From: Methylobacterium oryzihabitans
Lineage (GTDB): Bacteria; Pseudomonadota; Alphaproteobacteria; Rhizobiales; Beijerinckiaceae
Length of the DNA stretch: 64,000 bases
Assembly: GCF_004004555.2 (NCBI RefSeq)
Contig: NZ_SACP01000008.1
Coordinates: 1 to 64,000 of the forward strand
Reading direction: 5' to 3'
The first letter of the stretch is position 1, and every line of letters begins with the position of its first letter. Below, piece by piece: positions 35,161 through 44,154 of the stretch. Made by a program: the position numbers and the translations under genes. Below the pieces are notes generated by a model. That model was not told the DNA's origin. It saw only the letters and a program-made list of their open reading frames with translations, and ran no database searches.

Positions 35161-35967
35161 TCACGCCACCCCGATCCGGCACCGGGCCAGGAACTGGCGC
35201 AGGCGGTCGGAGCGCGGCGCCGCGATCGTCTCGGCCGGCGGGCCGTCCTCCTCGATCCGGCCCTCGTGCAGGAACACCAGCCGGTGGGCGACGTCGCGGG
35301 CGAAGGCGACCTCGTGGGTCACGATCAGCATCGTGCGGCCCTCCTCGGCCAGCGCCTGCATCACGGCGAGCACCTCGCCGACCCGCTCCGGGTCGAGGGC
35401 CGAGGTCGGCTCGTCGAACAGCATCACCCGCGGATGCATCGCGAGCGCCCGCGCGATCGCGGCGCGCTGCTGCTGGCCGCCGGAGAGCTGCGCCGGGTAG
35501 TCGTGGCGCTTGTCGGCGATGCCGACCTTGGCGAGCAGCGCCTCGGCCTCGGCGACGCACTCCGCCCGCTCGCGGCCCTGGACGTGGACCGGGGCCTCGA
35601 TCACGTTCTCCAGCACCGTGCGGTGGGACCACAGGTTGAAGCCCTGGAACACCATGCCGACCCGGGCGCGCAGGCGGTCGACCTGCCCGCGGTCGGCCGG
35701 CACCCGGCCGCCGCGGCGCTGGCGCCAGCGCACCGCCTCGCCCGCCACCGTGATCTCGCCGGCATCCGGCACCTCCAGCAGGTTGAGGCAGCGCAGGAAG
35801 GTCGACTTGCCCGAGCCCGAGGCGCCGAGGATCGCCACCACCTCGCCTTCCCGGGCCGTCAGCGACACGCCGCGCAGCACCTCGGCGGCGCCGAAGCGCT
35901 TGCGCAGGTCGCGGACCGCGACGGCCTCGGGCGGGACGGGGGACGGTGCGAGCATGACGGGTCCCAT
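35161..35967 (-). CDS. Polar amino acid ABC transporter, ATP-binding protein
   Basis: A 268-residue ATPase of the HisP/GlnQ type. Walker A GASGSGKST, Q-loop GMVFQGFNLWSH, signature LSGGQQQRAAIARALA, Walker B VMLFDEPTSALDP, and H-loop VTHEVAFARDV. The ATG at 35965-35967 overlaps the stop of the upstream permease by one base (TGATG). A second ATG four codons further in is possible. It is the last gene of a four-gene operon on the minus strand. Confidence 0.94.
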   Translation of the reverse strand: MGPVMLAPSPVPPEAVAVRDLRKRFGAAEVLRGVSLTAREGEVVAILGASGSGKSTFLRCLNLLEVPDAGEITVAGEAVRWRQRRGGRVPADRGQVDRLRARVGMVFQGFNLWSHRTVLENVIEAPVHVQGRERAECVAEAEALLAKVGIADKRHDYPAQLSGGQQQRAAIARALAMHPRVMLFDEPTSALDPERVGEVLAVMQALAEEGRTMLIVTHEVAFARDVAHRLVFLHEGRIEEDGPPAETIAAPRSDRLRQFLARCRIGVA

Positions 35968-36668
35968 CAAACCGGGCGCGGACGGCGCAGGTCGGGAGCG
36001 AGGATCGTCTCGGCCAGCCGCACGAGGCCGATGATCGCGAGGTTGATCGCGAGGTAGAACGCGCCGGCGCAGACGAACACCTCGAGGGCCCGGAAGCTCT
36101 GGGCGATCAGCTTCTGGGCGATGCCGGTGAGGTCGAGCAGCGTGATGGTCGAGGCGAGCGAGGTCGCCTTGACCACCGAGATCACCTCGTTGCCGTAGGC
36201 CGGCAGCGCCTGCCGGGCGGCGAGCGGCAGCACGATCCGGCGCAGCAGCAGCCCGCGCGACATGCCGCAGGCCCGGCCGGCCAGCACCGCCCCGTGCGGC
36301 ACCGCCAGCACCCCGCCGCGGATGATCTCGGCGGTGTAGGCGCCGGTGTTGAGGGTGAGCGCCAGCAGCGCGCACCAGTACGGCTCGCGGAAGAACCACC
36401 ACAGGCCGAGCGCCTGGAGGTCGGGCCGGAACTGGCCGAGGCCGTAATAGATCAGGAAGAGCTGCACCAGCAGCGGCGTGCCGCGGAACACGAACACGTA
36501 GAGCCGCGCCAGCCCGTCGAGGACCGCGATCCCCGACAGCCGCCCCGCCGCCGCGAGCCCGGCGAGGACGAGGCCGAGCGCCACCGCGCCGCCGGTGAGG
36601 CCGAGCGTCAGCGGCAGGCCGGCGGCGAGCGCGCGCAGGCTCTCGGCGAGGAAGGCGATGTCGATCAC
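35967..36668 (-). CDS. Polar amino acid ABC transporter permease (HisM/GlnP type)
   Basis: A 233-residue inner-membrane permease with about five hydrophobic segments. The N-terminal FRGTPLLVQLFLIYYGL and the cytoplasmic EAA-like loop GRACGMSRGLLLRRIVLPLAARQALPAYGNE are typical of the HAAP family permeases. The start overlaps the stop of the first permease by four bases (ATGA), and its own stop overlaps the ATPase start. Confidence 0.93.
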   Translation of the reverse strand: MIDIAFLAESLRALAAGLPLTLGLTGGAVALGLVLAGLAAAGRLSGIAVLDGLARLYVFVFRGTPLLVQLFLIYYGLGQFRPDLQALGLWWFFREPYWCALLALTLNTGAYTAEIIRGGVLAVPHGAVLAGRACGMSRGLLLRRIVLPLAARQALPAYGNEVISVVKATSLASTITLLDLTGIAQKLIAQSFRALEVFVCAGAFYLAINLAIIGLVRLAETILAPDLRRPRPV

Positions 36669-37369
36669 GGCAGCCCCCGGCGCGCCCGCGCCTCGGCCCG
36701 GGCGAAGGCGAGGTTCGAGACCGTGGTGATGGCGAGGTAGAGCGCGCCGGCGGTGAGGTAGAACGGGAACGGCTGGCGGGTCGAGCCGGCGCCGACCTGG
36801 GCCTGTCGCAGCAACTCGACGAGTCCCGTGACCGAGACCAGCGCCGAATCCTTGAGCAGGATCTGCCAGACGTTGCCGAGGCCCGGCAGCGCCGTGCGGG
36901 CGACGAGCGGCACCGTCACCCGGCGCAGGATCAGCCCGCGATGCATGCCGACCGCCCGCGCCGCCTCGATCTGGCCGCGGTCGACCGCCGCGTAGGCACC
37001 GCGGAACACCTCGGCCTGATAGGCGCCCGAGATGAGCCCGAGCGCCACCGCGCCGACCCAGAACGGCGGCACGCCGACATAGCCGGCATGGCCGAACCAG
37101 CCCGCGATCCCGCCGAGCGCCGCGCTGCCGCCGAAATACAAGAGGTAGATCACCAGCAGGTCCGGCACCCCGCGAAGCAGCGTCGTGTAGCCGGTGGCCA
37201 GCAGCCGCAGCGGCGCCGGCCCGGCGATCCGCCCCGCGGCGGCGAGCCCGCCGAGCACCAGCCCGAGGGCGAAGCCGGCCAGCGCCAGCAGCAGCGTGGT
37301 GGCGGCGGCGCCGAGCAGCGCCGCCCCCCAGCCGCCGGGACCGAAGCCGAGGAGCGCGAGGGTGCCCAT
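36665..37369 (-). CDS. Polar amino acid ABC transporter permease (HisQ type)
   Basis: A 234-residue inner-membrane permease pairing with the previous one. It has TTLLRGVPDLLVIYLLYF and the EAA loop EAARAVGMHRGLILRRVTVPLVARTALPGLGN. Start ATG 37367-37369 lies 11 bases after the binding-protein stop; a longer upstream frame would overlap that gene. The four genes form one unit: binding protein, two permeases, ATPase. Confidence 0.92.
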   Translation of the reverse strand: MGTLALLGFGPGGWGAALLGAAATTLLLALAGFALGLVLGGLAAAGRIAGPAPLRLLATGYTTLLRGVPDLLVIYLLYFGGSAALGGIAGWFGHAGYVGVPPFWVGAVALGLISGAYQAEVFRGAYAAVDRGQIEAARAVGMHRGLILRRVTVPLVARTALPGLGNVWQILLKDSALVSVTGLVELLRQAQVGAGSTRQPFPFYLTAGALYLAITTVSNLAFARAEARARRGLP

Positions 37370-37380
37370 GCGCCGGGCCG

Positions 37381-38232
37381 TCAGCCCTGCGGCGGGGTCA
37401 TGTCGGCCTTGAACCACTTGGTCGAGAGACGCTTCAGGGTGCCGTCCTCGATCACCGAGGCGATGCCCTCGTCGAGCCTGGCCTTGAGCGCGGTGTCGCC
37501 CTTGCGCAGGCCGATCGCGGCGCCGCGGCCGAGGATGCCGCCGAGGAAGCGCGGCCCGGCGAGCACGATGCTGCCGGCGAAGTCCGGCTTCTCGGCGGTG
37601 GCGCGCAGGGGCGCGTCGTTGGCGAAGATCGCGTCGATGCGCCCCGCGGCGAGGTCGAGGTCGTGCTGCTCAGTGGTCTTGTACTCGCGGATCTCCGCCG
37701 TGCCCTTGAGGTAGCGGTCGAGGAAGGCGGCGTTGACGGTCGAGACCTGGACGCCGATCGTCGTGCCCTTGAGCAGCGGCTTGATCGCGTCGAGGGCCTT
37801 CTGCGCCTCGGCCTCGTTGGCGAGCGGAATGCTGGCGCCGTTCATCGGCAGCTTGGCGAGCGGCCCCTTGGCGTCCACGGCGAAGCCGGAATGGTCGATG
37901 CTGTAGGGCTTCGAGAAGTCGATCACCTTCAGGCGCGCCTCGGTGATGTTCATGCCCGACATGATCGCGTCGAACTTCTTCGCCTGGAGGCCCGGGACGG
38001 TGCCGTCCCAGTCCTGGGCGATGAACTCGCACTTGAGCTTGGCGCGGGCGCAGACCTCGCGGCCGAGCTCGATCTCGAACCCGTCGAGGCTGCCGTCCGG
38101 CTTGGTGAAGTTGTAGGGCGCGTAGGCGCCCTCGGTGGCGATCCGCACGGTGGCGGGCACGGCGTCCTGGGCCTGCGCCGCGACCGGGGCGGCGAGGCAT
38201 GCCAGGAGGGCGAGGATCGACCGGGCCTTCAT
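37381..38232 (-). CDS. Polar amino acid ABC transporter substrate-binding protein
   Basis: A 283-residue periplasmic protein with a signal peptide (cleavage near AQAQD, residue ~22). SBP family 3 motifs: VRIATEGAYAPYNF, LDGFEIELGREVCARAKLKCEFI, DWDGTVPGLQAKKFDAIMSGMNIT. The best guess for ligand is a basic amino acid (Lys/Arg/Orn/His), since the ligand loop resembles HisJ/ArgT, but this is uncertain. First gene of the operon. Confidence 0.92.
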   Translation of the reverse strand: MKARSILALLACLAAPVAAQAQDAVPATVRIATEGAYAPYNFTKPDGSLDGFEIELGREVCARAKLKCEFIAQDWDGTVPGLQAKKFDAIMSGMNITEARLKVIDFSKPYSIDHSGFAVDAKGPLAKLPMNGASIPLANEAEAQKALDAIKPLLKGTTIGVQVSTVNAAFLDRYLKGTAEIREYKTTEQHDLDLAAGRIDAIFANDAPLRATAEKPDFAGSIVLAGPRFLGGILGRGAAIGLRKGDTALKARLDEGIASVIEDGTLKRLSTKWFKADMTPPQG

Positions 38233-38514
38233 CGTGCGTCTACTCCCATCATCGCGTCTCGCCGCAGCTAACCCGCAACCCGCCCGTCTGCGCAAGCCGC
38301 CCCGACCGGCCGTCCCCGTGACGATGCGACTCGCGTGCCAGCCGGGCCGCGGGCCGGATTTGCGCCGGCCTGCCGGCGCTGCTATGCGGCGGGACCGCGG
38401 GGACGACGCCCCGCAGGAGACCGCGCCGTGGGGCCGAGGGTGAACGCGACGCGACGACGGAACGGCTGACCGCCGTCCCCATCGCCGTCCGTCCTCCCAG
38501 CCGCGAGCCCCGTC

Positions 38515-39015
38515 GTGACTCTCCTGCCCCTCGTCATCCGTCCCGAAACCTCCCTCGACGCCGCCGCGATCGACCGCCTGCACGAGCGGGCCTTCGGTCC
38601 CGGGCGCTTCGCCCGCACGGCGTTCCGGCTGCGCGAGGGCGTGCCGCATCTCGCCGACCTGTCGTTCACCGCCCTCGTCGGCACGCTGCTGGTCGGCTCG
38701 GTGCGGGTCTCGCCGGCGCGGGCGGGCGGTGCTCCCGCCCTCGTGCTCGGGCCCCTCACGGTCGATCCGGCCTTCGGCAGCCGCGGCATCGGCGGCGCGC
38801 TTATGACCGCCTCCCTCGACGCCGCGCGGGCCGGCGGCCACGGCCTCGTCCTGCTGGTCGGCGACGCGCCCTACTACGCCCGCTTCGGTTTCCGCCCGGT
38901 GCCCCCGCGCCATCTCGTCCTGCCGGGCCCGGTCGATCCGGGGCGGTTCCTGGCGCTGGACCTGCGCGAGGGGGCGCTGGCGGAGGCGCGGGGCAACGTC
39001 GTCGGCGGGGCGTGA
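38515..39015 (+). CDS. GNAT-family acetyltransferase (YhbS-like)
   Basis: A 166-residue protein starting at GTG 38515. GNAT features: LVIRPETSLDAAAIDRLHERAF, VLGPLTVDPAFGSRGIGGALM (acetyl-CoA loop), and GHGLVLLVGDAPYYARFGFRP, which is typical of the YhbS-like N-acetyltransferases. Substrate unknown. The stop TGA is also the first three bases of a partial REP-like element. Confidence 0.88.
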   Translation: MTLLPLVIRPETSLDAAAIDRLHERAFGPGRFARTAFRLREGVPHLADLSFTALVGTLLVGSVRVSPARAGGAPALVLGPLTVDPAFGSRGIGGALMTASLDAARAGGHGLVLLVGDAPYYARFGFRPVPPRHLVLPGPVDPGRFLALDLREGALAEARGNVVGGA

Positions 39016-39046
39016 TACGGTTTTCGGACGATCCGTTCCGAGCGTC
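39013..39046. repeat. Partial REP-like element, copy 5
   Basis: TGATACGGTTTTCGGACGATCCGTTCCGA, the outer segment of the family only, starting on the stop codon of the GNAT gene. The rest of the element is absent. Confidence 0.65.
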
Positions 39047-39169
39047 GCCGGAGCGCCCGGCCTCCGGCCGCGATCCGTGCCGCCCGGGGGCCGGGAGCGT
39101 TCGGGCGGAAGGCACCGTCGTCGAGGGGGCCGGCCCGCCTTCCGAACGGAACGGCGGTGCCGGGCCGGC

Positions 39170-39952
39170 TCAGTTCACCGTCGCCTCGTCGAGGCGGAAC
39201 GCGAAGGTCGCGCTGTAATCGTCGCGGTCGGCCAGGGCCGGGGCGAGCGACGGGTCCTCGGCGTGGCTGACGCTGACGATCTGCAGGCCCGGCTGGCGGA
39301 TCGGCACCGTCGCGACCCCGGCCTCGTCGGTGACCGAGGCCGGCGGCTGGCGCTGGCCGAGGTCGCCGGAATTGTCGGCGTAGAACACGGCAGCGCCCGC
39401 CAGGGGCCGGCCGCGAAACAGCACCCGGAAGCGGATCGCCCCGGCGCTGGCGCTCGGCACCTCCAGCGGCACGATCTCCAGGATGTGGCCGACCACCCGC
39501 TGCCAGGGCGCCTCCGGACCGAGGGCGGCCTTGGCGAAGCGCACGGTCCAGCGACCGGCCTCGGCCTCCGGCTCCATCAGCCGGCTGGTGTTGCGCTTGG
39601 CGCCGTCCTTCAGGGTCACCCAGTACCCGCTGTCGTAGGTCGCCGCGACCAGGGTGCGGGCGGGTTTCGAGGGCAGCGGCGCGACCAGGGCCGGCGGCAC
39701 GTCGGGGGCGCTCGGCCTGACCTCCGGCAACAGGTTGGCGCTGGCGTCGGGGGTGATCGCCACGAGGGAGAGCAGCTTCGGCCGGCTCGGGACCCGGCGC
39801 TCCCGCGGCGAGCCGAAATTCACCCGCACCTGCGGGCCGGCCTCGCCGCTGCTCGTCGTCAGCCAGAGTTCCTGCGCCGCGGCCCCGCCGCCGGGCACCA
39901 GGAACCCGGCCAGGGCGGCGAGAAGGGCGGCGGTTCGGGTGGCTCGCTGCAT
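39170..39952 (-). CDS. DUF4198-like periplasmic protein
   Basis: A 260-residue protein with a signal peptide (cleavage near GAAAQE, residue ~26). The mature part begins ELWLTT and has an Ig-like beta layout; the late segment FRVLFRGRPLAGAAVFYADN and DEAGVATVPIRQPGLQIVSVSH match DUF4198/NikM-type proteins, often linked to metal uptake or found as outer periplasmic accessory proteins. No transporter or riboswitch is next to it, so the metal link is only a family-level possibility. Confidence 0.75.
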   Translation of the reverse strand: MQRATRTAALLAALAGFLVPGGGAAAQELWLTTSSGEAGPQVRVNFGSPRERRVPSRPKLLSLVAITPDASANLLPEVRPSAPDVPPALVAPLPSKPARTLVAATYDSGYWVTLKDGAKRNTSRLMEPEAEAGRWTVRFAKAALGPEAPWQRVVGHILEIVPLEVPSASAGAIRFRVLFRGRPLAGAAVFYADNSGDLGQRQPPASVTDEAGVATVPIRQPGLQIVSVSHAEDPSLAPALADRDDYSATFAFRLDEATVN

Positions 39953-39981
39953 GACGACGGGTCGTGCTCCTGAGCAGGTTT

Positions 39982-40040
39982 CGCAGAAGCGGCTGCCGCT
40001 TTCGCGACGAGAACCTGCGGCAAAACAGAATCCTGGGCGG
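39982..40040. repeat. Short dispersed repeat C, copy 1
   Basis: CGCAGAAGCGGCTGCCGC...CGACGAGAACCTGCGGCAAAACAGAATCCTGGGCGG. The reverse complement of 56171-56227 carries the same blocks: GCAAGAGCGGCTGCCGG, TGCGACAAAAATCTGCGGCAAAACAAGGATCCGGGCGG. Both are intergenic. Confidence 0.7.
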
Positions 40041-40170
40041 ACGAAGCGTCGGCCTGCCGACGCAAGTCTGCCCGGGTTGCGCCGGACCCGGCGTGCGGAC
40101 GACGGACGGCGCGGGCCGGCCGGAATCCAGCCGATGTAACGCGCCGGCCCGCCGATTCGCTCCCGTCCGC

Positions 40171-41436
40171 TCACGCCCCGGCCGCCCGCAGGCCGAGCGC
40201 CGCCAGGGCGACGCCCGTCAGCTCCCGGCGGATGCCGCCTCCGACCGGGCAGCCCCGGTCGAGCCAGGCCGTCCGGGCCGCCGCCAGCGCGCGGCCGAGA
40301 TCCGGGCCCGGGCGGGCGCCGCGGGCGACAAGGGCCGCGCCGGTGAGCGGAAACACCGGCACCGGCTCGGCGTCCGAGGCGAACGCCGCCAGTTGCGCCC
40401 GGGCATCGTCGGCGAGGACCGGGCGCGGCTCGCCGGAGAGGATCGCGGCCGCGTCCGTGACCGCGGCGAGCCCGTGCCGGGCGACGAGGCGGCGCAGGTC
40501 CGGCCCGTCGAGCGGGTCCACGGCCCCGTGCAGGCTCGCGGCCGCCCGGGCGCAGGCGGCCATCCGGGCGTGCTCGGCCTTCGACAGCCGCAGGGTCTCG
40601 CGCAGGCGGTCGGCATCGGCCTCGCTGTGGACCAGCAGGGCGGCGAGGCGCAGCACCGGGTCGGGCGCCGCCCCGCCGGCGGCGAGGCGGGCGAGCCGGC
40701 CGAGGTCGCCGATTCCGCCAGTCAGCCGCTGCAGCAGCCCGGTCCCGGACAGGATCGCGGCCGCTTCCGGCGCGCCCGGCGCCGGCATGAGCTTCAGCAG
40801 CTCCCCCCGCACCCGCTCGCGGGAGAGCCCGTCGAGGCCGTCCCGGGCCGCGACCGCGGCGACGAGGCCGTCCGGATCCGGCGCGCCGCGCCCGTAGCGG
40901 GCGTGGAAGCGGAAGAAGCGCAGGATGCGCAGGTAGTCCTCGCGGATGCGCTCGGCCGGAGCGCCGATGAAGCGCACCCGCCCGGCGGCGAGGTCGGACA
41001 GGCCCCCGACGGTGTCGTGGATCCGCCCGTCGGCGGCGGCCGAGAGGGCGTTGACGGTGAAGTCGCGCCGCTCGGCGTCGCGGGCGAAGTCGCGCCCGAA
41101 CCGCACCACGGCGTGGCGGCCGTCGGTCTCGACGTCCTCGCGCAGGGTCGTGACCTCGAACGGCTCGCCCTCGGCCACCACCGTCACGGTGCCGTGGGCG
41201 ATCCCGGTCGGCACCGCCTTCAGCCCCGCCGCCGCGGCCCGCCGCGCCGTCTCGTCCGGCAGCAGGGTGGTGGCGAGGTCGATGTCGGTCACCGGCCGGC
41301 CGAGCAGCGCGTCGCGCACGGCGCCGCCGACGAGCCGGGTCTCCTCGCCGGGCGCGTCGAGGGCCTCCAGCACCCGGCGCAGGCGCGGGCGGCCGCACAG
41401 GCCGGCGAGGCGGGCCTCGTCGAGGCCGGCGCTCAC
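40171..41436 (-). CDS. cca: CCA tRNA nucleotidyltransferase / poly(A) polymerase family
   Basis: A 421-residue enzyme that adds or repairs the CCA end of tRNAs. Class II nucleotidyltransferase motifs: RLVGGAVRDALLGRPVTDIDLAT (GG and DxD metal ligands), FEVTTLREDVETDGRHAVV, RRDFTVNAL, RVRFIGAPAERIREDYLRILRFFRF. The window's only tRNA already encodes CCA, so this enzyme may mainly repair. Start overlaps the stop of the DUF6111 gene by four bases (ATGA). Last gene of a four-gene overlapping operon. Confidence 0.94.
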   Translation of the reverse strand: MSAGLDEARLAGLCGRPRLRRVLEALDAPGEETRLVGGAVRDALLGRPVTDIDLATTLLPDETARRAAAAGLKAVPTGIAHGTVTVVAEGEPFEVTTLREDVETDGRHAVVRFGRDFARDAERRDFTVNALSAAADGRIHDTVGGLSDLAAGRVRFIGAPAERIREDYLRILRFFRFHARYGRGAPDPDGLVAAVAARDGLDGLSRERVRGELLKLMPAPGAPEAAAILSGTGLLQRLTGGIGDLGRLARLAAGGAAPDPVLRLAALLVHSEADADRLRETLRLSKAEHARMAACARAAASLHGAVDPLDGPDLRRLVARHGLAAVTDAAAILSGEPRPVLADDARAQLAAFASDAEPVPVFPLTGAALVARGARPGPDLGRALAAARTAWLDRGCPVGGGIRRELTGVALAALGLRAAGA

Positions 41437-41690
41437 CGGAACTGCCCCGGGACCACCCGGCCGTTCTCGATGTGGGTCGGGACGAAGCCGCCGGGGTGCC
41501 GCTCGGCCGAGAGCCCGGCCTGGAGCAGCCAGGCGACGACCAGCACCGCCCCGACGATGGCGAGCCGCATCGCCTGGTCGCTCCAGTGGACCCAGGCGAA
41601 CGGGTTGCGCCTGCGCAGCAGCAGGTAGAGGCCGTAGACGCCGAACGGCGCCAGGAACAGCAGAACCTCGTCGAGGAAGGACCGGATCAT
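41433..41690 (-). CDS. Small membrane protein, DUF6111-like
   Basis: An 85-residue protein with two hydrophobic segments (VLLFLAPFGVYGLYLLL, and AIVGAVLVVAWLLQAG) and a conserved-looking C-terminus RHPGGFVPTHIENGRVVPGQF. I recall similar small proteins (DUF6111) at this position in Hyphomicrobiales. Inner-membrane, function unknown. It overlaps both neighbours by four bases. Confidence 0.82.
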   Translation of the reverse strand: MIRSFLDEVLLFLAPFGVYGLYLLLRRRNPFAWVHWSDQAMRLAIVGAVLVVAWLLQAGLSAERHPGGFVPTHIENGRVVPGQFR

Positions 41691-42358
41691 CGCGGTGGAT
41701 CCTCGCGCAGGCGCTCGGTGAGGTTGCGCACGATGCCGGCCGTGACGCCCCAGATGTAGCGATCGCCGAACGGGATCGCGTAGTAGCGCCGCTGCCGGCC
41801 GCGCCATTCCCGGCTGTGCAGGGCGTGGTTGGCGACGTCGAGCAGGAAGTCGAGCGGCACCTCGAAGGCGTCGGCGACCTCGTCGGGGTTGAGGGAGAGC
41901 CCGGTCTCCGGCGCCACCAGCCCGACGACCGGCGTGACGAGGAAGCCGGTCCCCGACAGGTAGGGATCGAGGTAGCCGAGCGGGCGCACGGCGTGGCGCG
42001 ACAGGCCGATCTCCTCCTCGGCCTCGCGCAGGGCGGCGGCCAGCGGCGAGGGATCGCCGGGATCGATCTTGCCGCCCGGAAACGCGATCTGCCCGGAATG
42101 GTCGCGCAGATGGGCCGCGCGCTGGGTGAACAGCACCGTCAGGGCGTCGCCGCGCGGCACCAGCGGCACCAGCACGGCGGCGAGCCGCGGCGGGCGCGCC
42201 AGCGCCGCCTCGATCACGTCCGGTTCGAGGTCGTGGTCGCCGCGCGGGTTCGAGGTCGGGTCCTGCGGGCCCGGCGGGTCGGGGCGCAGGCCCGCCCGGA
42301 CCCGGGCGAGGACCGCCGCCAGGGCGTCGTCGGGCACCGTTCCAGCCTGCACGCTCAC
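41687..42358 (-). CDS. CoA pyrophosphatase (NUDIX hydrolase)
   Basis: A 223-residue NUDIX enzyme. VLFTQRAAHLRDHSGQIAFPGGKIDPGD is the NuDL/CoA-pyrophosphatase signature, and the Nudix box ends AALREAEEEIGL. Family members cleave CoA to 3',5'-ADP and phosphopantetheine. I chose the GTG at 42356-42358, which overlaps the DUF1285 stop as GTGA and continues the series of 4-base overlaps in the operon; no ATG lies near the conserved start. Confidence 0.92.
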   Translation of the reverse strand: MSVQAGTVPDDALAAVLARVRAGLRPDPPGPQDPTSNPRGDHDLEPDVIEAALARPPRLAAVLVPLVPRGDALTVLFTQRAAHLRDHSGQIAFPGGKIDPGDPSPLAAALREAEEEIGLSRHAVRPLGYLDPYLSGTGFLVTPVVGLVAPETGLSLNPDEVADAFEVPLDFLLDVANHALHSREWRGRQRRYYAIPFGDRYIWGVTAGIVRNLTERLREDPPR

Positions 42359-42954
42359 GACAGGTCGGCGGCCGGCATGATGCGGTGGAAGCGTCCGCCG
42401 GCCGGCAGGCCGAACCAGAGCTCGCCCCCGTCCTCGCGCTCCTCGCCGAGTTCGACGAGGTCGTAGGTCAGCGAGCGCGTCACCAGCGCCCACAGGTCGC
42501 CGCGCACCCGCAGGTAGGGCTTCAGGCCGCCCTCGGCGTCGCGCTCGAAGCGCAGCGGGTGGTCGCCGTCGAGGGGCACGAGGTCGTCGACGTTGGTGCG
42601 GAACGCGATGCTGCGCCCGTCGCCCTCGCCCTCCACCGCCATCTCGACGGCGAGGAACGGCGCGTCCTCGACCTCGATCCCGACCCGCTCGACCGGGGTC
42701 ACCAGCACCGTGCGCCCGTCCGGGTCGCGCCGCAGGATCGAGGCGAACAGCCGGACGAGCGCCGGACGGCCGATCGGGCTGCCGTTGTAGTGCCAGGTGC
42801 CGTCGGCGGCGATCCGCATCGGGATCTCGCCGCAATAGTCAGGGTTCCACCGCTCCACCGGCGGCGGGCCGCGGCGCCCGGCCTCGCTGCCGAGGGCGGC
42901 GCTGAGGCGTTCGAGGACTCCCTGCGGCGGGGCGCCGTGCGGTTCGTTCGTCAT
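42355..42954 (-). CDS. DUF1285 domain protein
   Basis: A 199-residue cytosolic protein with DUF1285 features: VERWNPDYCGEIPMRIAADGTWHYNGSPIGRPALVRLFASILRR, and a late ALVTRSLTYDLVELG. Function unknown across the family, but it heads a conserved operon with CoA pyrophosphatase, DUF6111 and cca. Start ATG 42952-42954 is the first that gives the family N-terminus. Confidence 0.9.
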   Translation of the reverse strand: MTNEPHGAPPQGVLERLSAALGSEAGRRGPPPVERWNPDYCGEIPMRIAADGTWHYNGSPIGRPALVRLFASILRRDPDGRTVLVTPVERVGIEVEDAPFLAVEMAVEGEGDGRSIAFRTNVDDLVPLDGDHPLRFERDAEGGLKPYLRVRGDLWALVTRSLTYDLVELGEEREDGGELWFGLPAGGRFHRIMPAADLS

Positions 42955-43152
42955 GCGCGATAGATAGGGGAGTCGCGTCGGAAAGGCACCGGGTCGTCGG
43001 CCGCCGTCGTGCCGCCCCGTCCGGCGATTGTCTATCTTTTGGCGTTGGCCGCGGCGCTCCGGTTTCCTAAACCGGGCCGACGCAAGCGGAGCCGGGTTGC
43101 GGTCGTTCGGACCGGTCCGCCGGCCCCGCACCGGACCGGATTCTTCGCTGCG

Positions 43153-43545
43153 ATGGTGCCGAGCGACCCGACGACCGCCGGCCTGAGCGGCGAACGCATC
43201 CTGGTGGTGGAGGACGACTACTACCTCGCCACCGACACCGCCCGGGCGGTGCGCCGGGCCGGCGGCATCGTCCTCGGCCCGTGCCGGAACGAGGCGGCCG
43301 CCCGGGCGGCGCTCGGAACCGGGACGCCGACCGGCGCCGTGCTCGACATCAATCTCGGGACGGGGCCGTCGTTCGATCTGGCGCGCGAGCTGCGCGGCCG
43401 CGGCGTCCCCGTGATGTTCATCACCGGCTACGACGATGCGGTGATCCCGGAGGACTTCGCCGACGCCGCGCGGCTGCAGAAGCCGGTCGACCTCGCCGAG
43501 GTCGTCCGCACGCTCGGCCGGATCGCCCGCGGGCGGTCCGCCTGA
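43153..43545 (+). CDS. Single-domain response regulator
   Basis: A 130-residue lone receiver. E20/D21/D22 (VVEDDYYL), phosphoacceptor D65 in VLDINLG, Thr in MFITGYDD, and Lys in LQKPVD are all present. There is no output domain, so it likely acts through protein contact or as a phosphate sink, as do many short receivers in rhizobia and methylobacteria. The ATG at 43153 is chosen; a longer frame from 43009 adds basic, unstructured sequence. No kinase gene adjacent. Confidence 0.88.
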   Translation: MVPSDPTTAGLSGERILVVEDDYYLATDTARAVRRAGGIVLGPCRNEAAARAALGTGTPTGAVLDINLGTGPSFDLARELRGRGVPVMFITGYDDAVIPEDFADAARLQKPVDLAEVVRTLGRIARGRSA

Positions 43546-43551
43546 CCGCCC

Positions 43552-43977
43552 TCAGCCCTGCTCCGGCCGGCGTCGCAGGATCTTCCACACCCCCGTCGCG
43601 GTCGCCACGACCTCGCCGCGGCAGCGCAGGTCGCCGCGCATGAAGGCGAGCGTCCCGGTGCGGCGCACCACCTCGGGCACCAGCGTGACGACGTCCCCCA
43701 TCCGGACCGCGCCGACGAACTGCATCTCGAACTGGATCGTGACGCAGTTCTGGCCGCCCGCCGCCGCCATGGCGACGACGCCGAGCGCCCGGTCGGCGAA
43801 GGTCATCAGCATGCCGCCCTGGACCACGCCGATGAGGTTGGCGTGCTTGGTCTCGGCCCGGAACGCGTAGGCCGCCGGCCCGTCGCCCTCGCGCACCAGG
43901 ACAGGGCCGACGAGATCGACGAAGCCCGGATCGGTGAACGGGCGCCAGGATCCGTCGGCGAGATCGACGTCACTCAT
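43552..43977 (-). CDS. PaaI-family hotdog thioesterase
   Basis: A 141-residue protein with a hotdog fold: AETKHANLIGVVQGGMLMTFADRALG carries the usual helix and active-site acid (HANxxGxxxGGxxxxxAD), followed by VTIQFEMQFVGAVRMGD. Such enzymes hydrolyse acyl-CoA thioesters. Substrate unknown. It is convergent with the receiver gene and close (6 bases) to its stop. Confidence 0.88.
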   Translation of the reverse strand: MSDVDLADGSWRPFTDPGFVDLVGPVLVREGDGPAAYAFRAETKHANLIGVVQGGMLMTFADRALGVVAMAAAGGQNCVTIQFEMQFVGAVRMGDVVTLVPEVVRRTGTLAFMRGDLRCRGEVVATATGVWKILRRRPEQG

Positions 43978-44154
43978 GCGGCAGGACTCATCGGCAGGTT
44001 TCCTCCCGGGATTCCCGGGCCCGGGAATCGGAGGGCGCAGTCATGACCGGTGCGGTCGTCCCGGTCCAGAGCGTCGTCCTGGCAGGCCCAGGGTCCGGCC
44101 CTACCTGAACCCCCACCAAGTATCCCTCCAAGTCTTGAGCCAAGCGAGGACCCG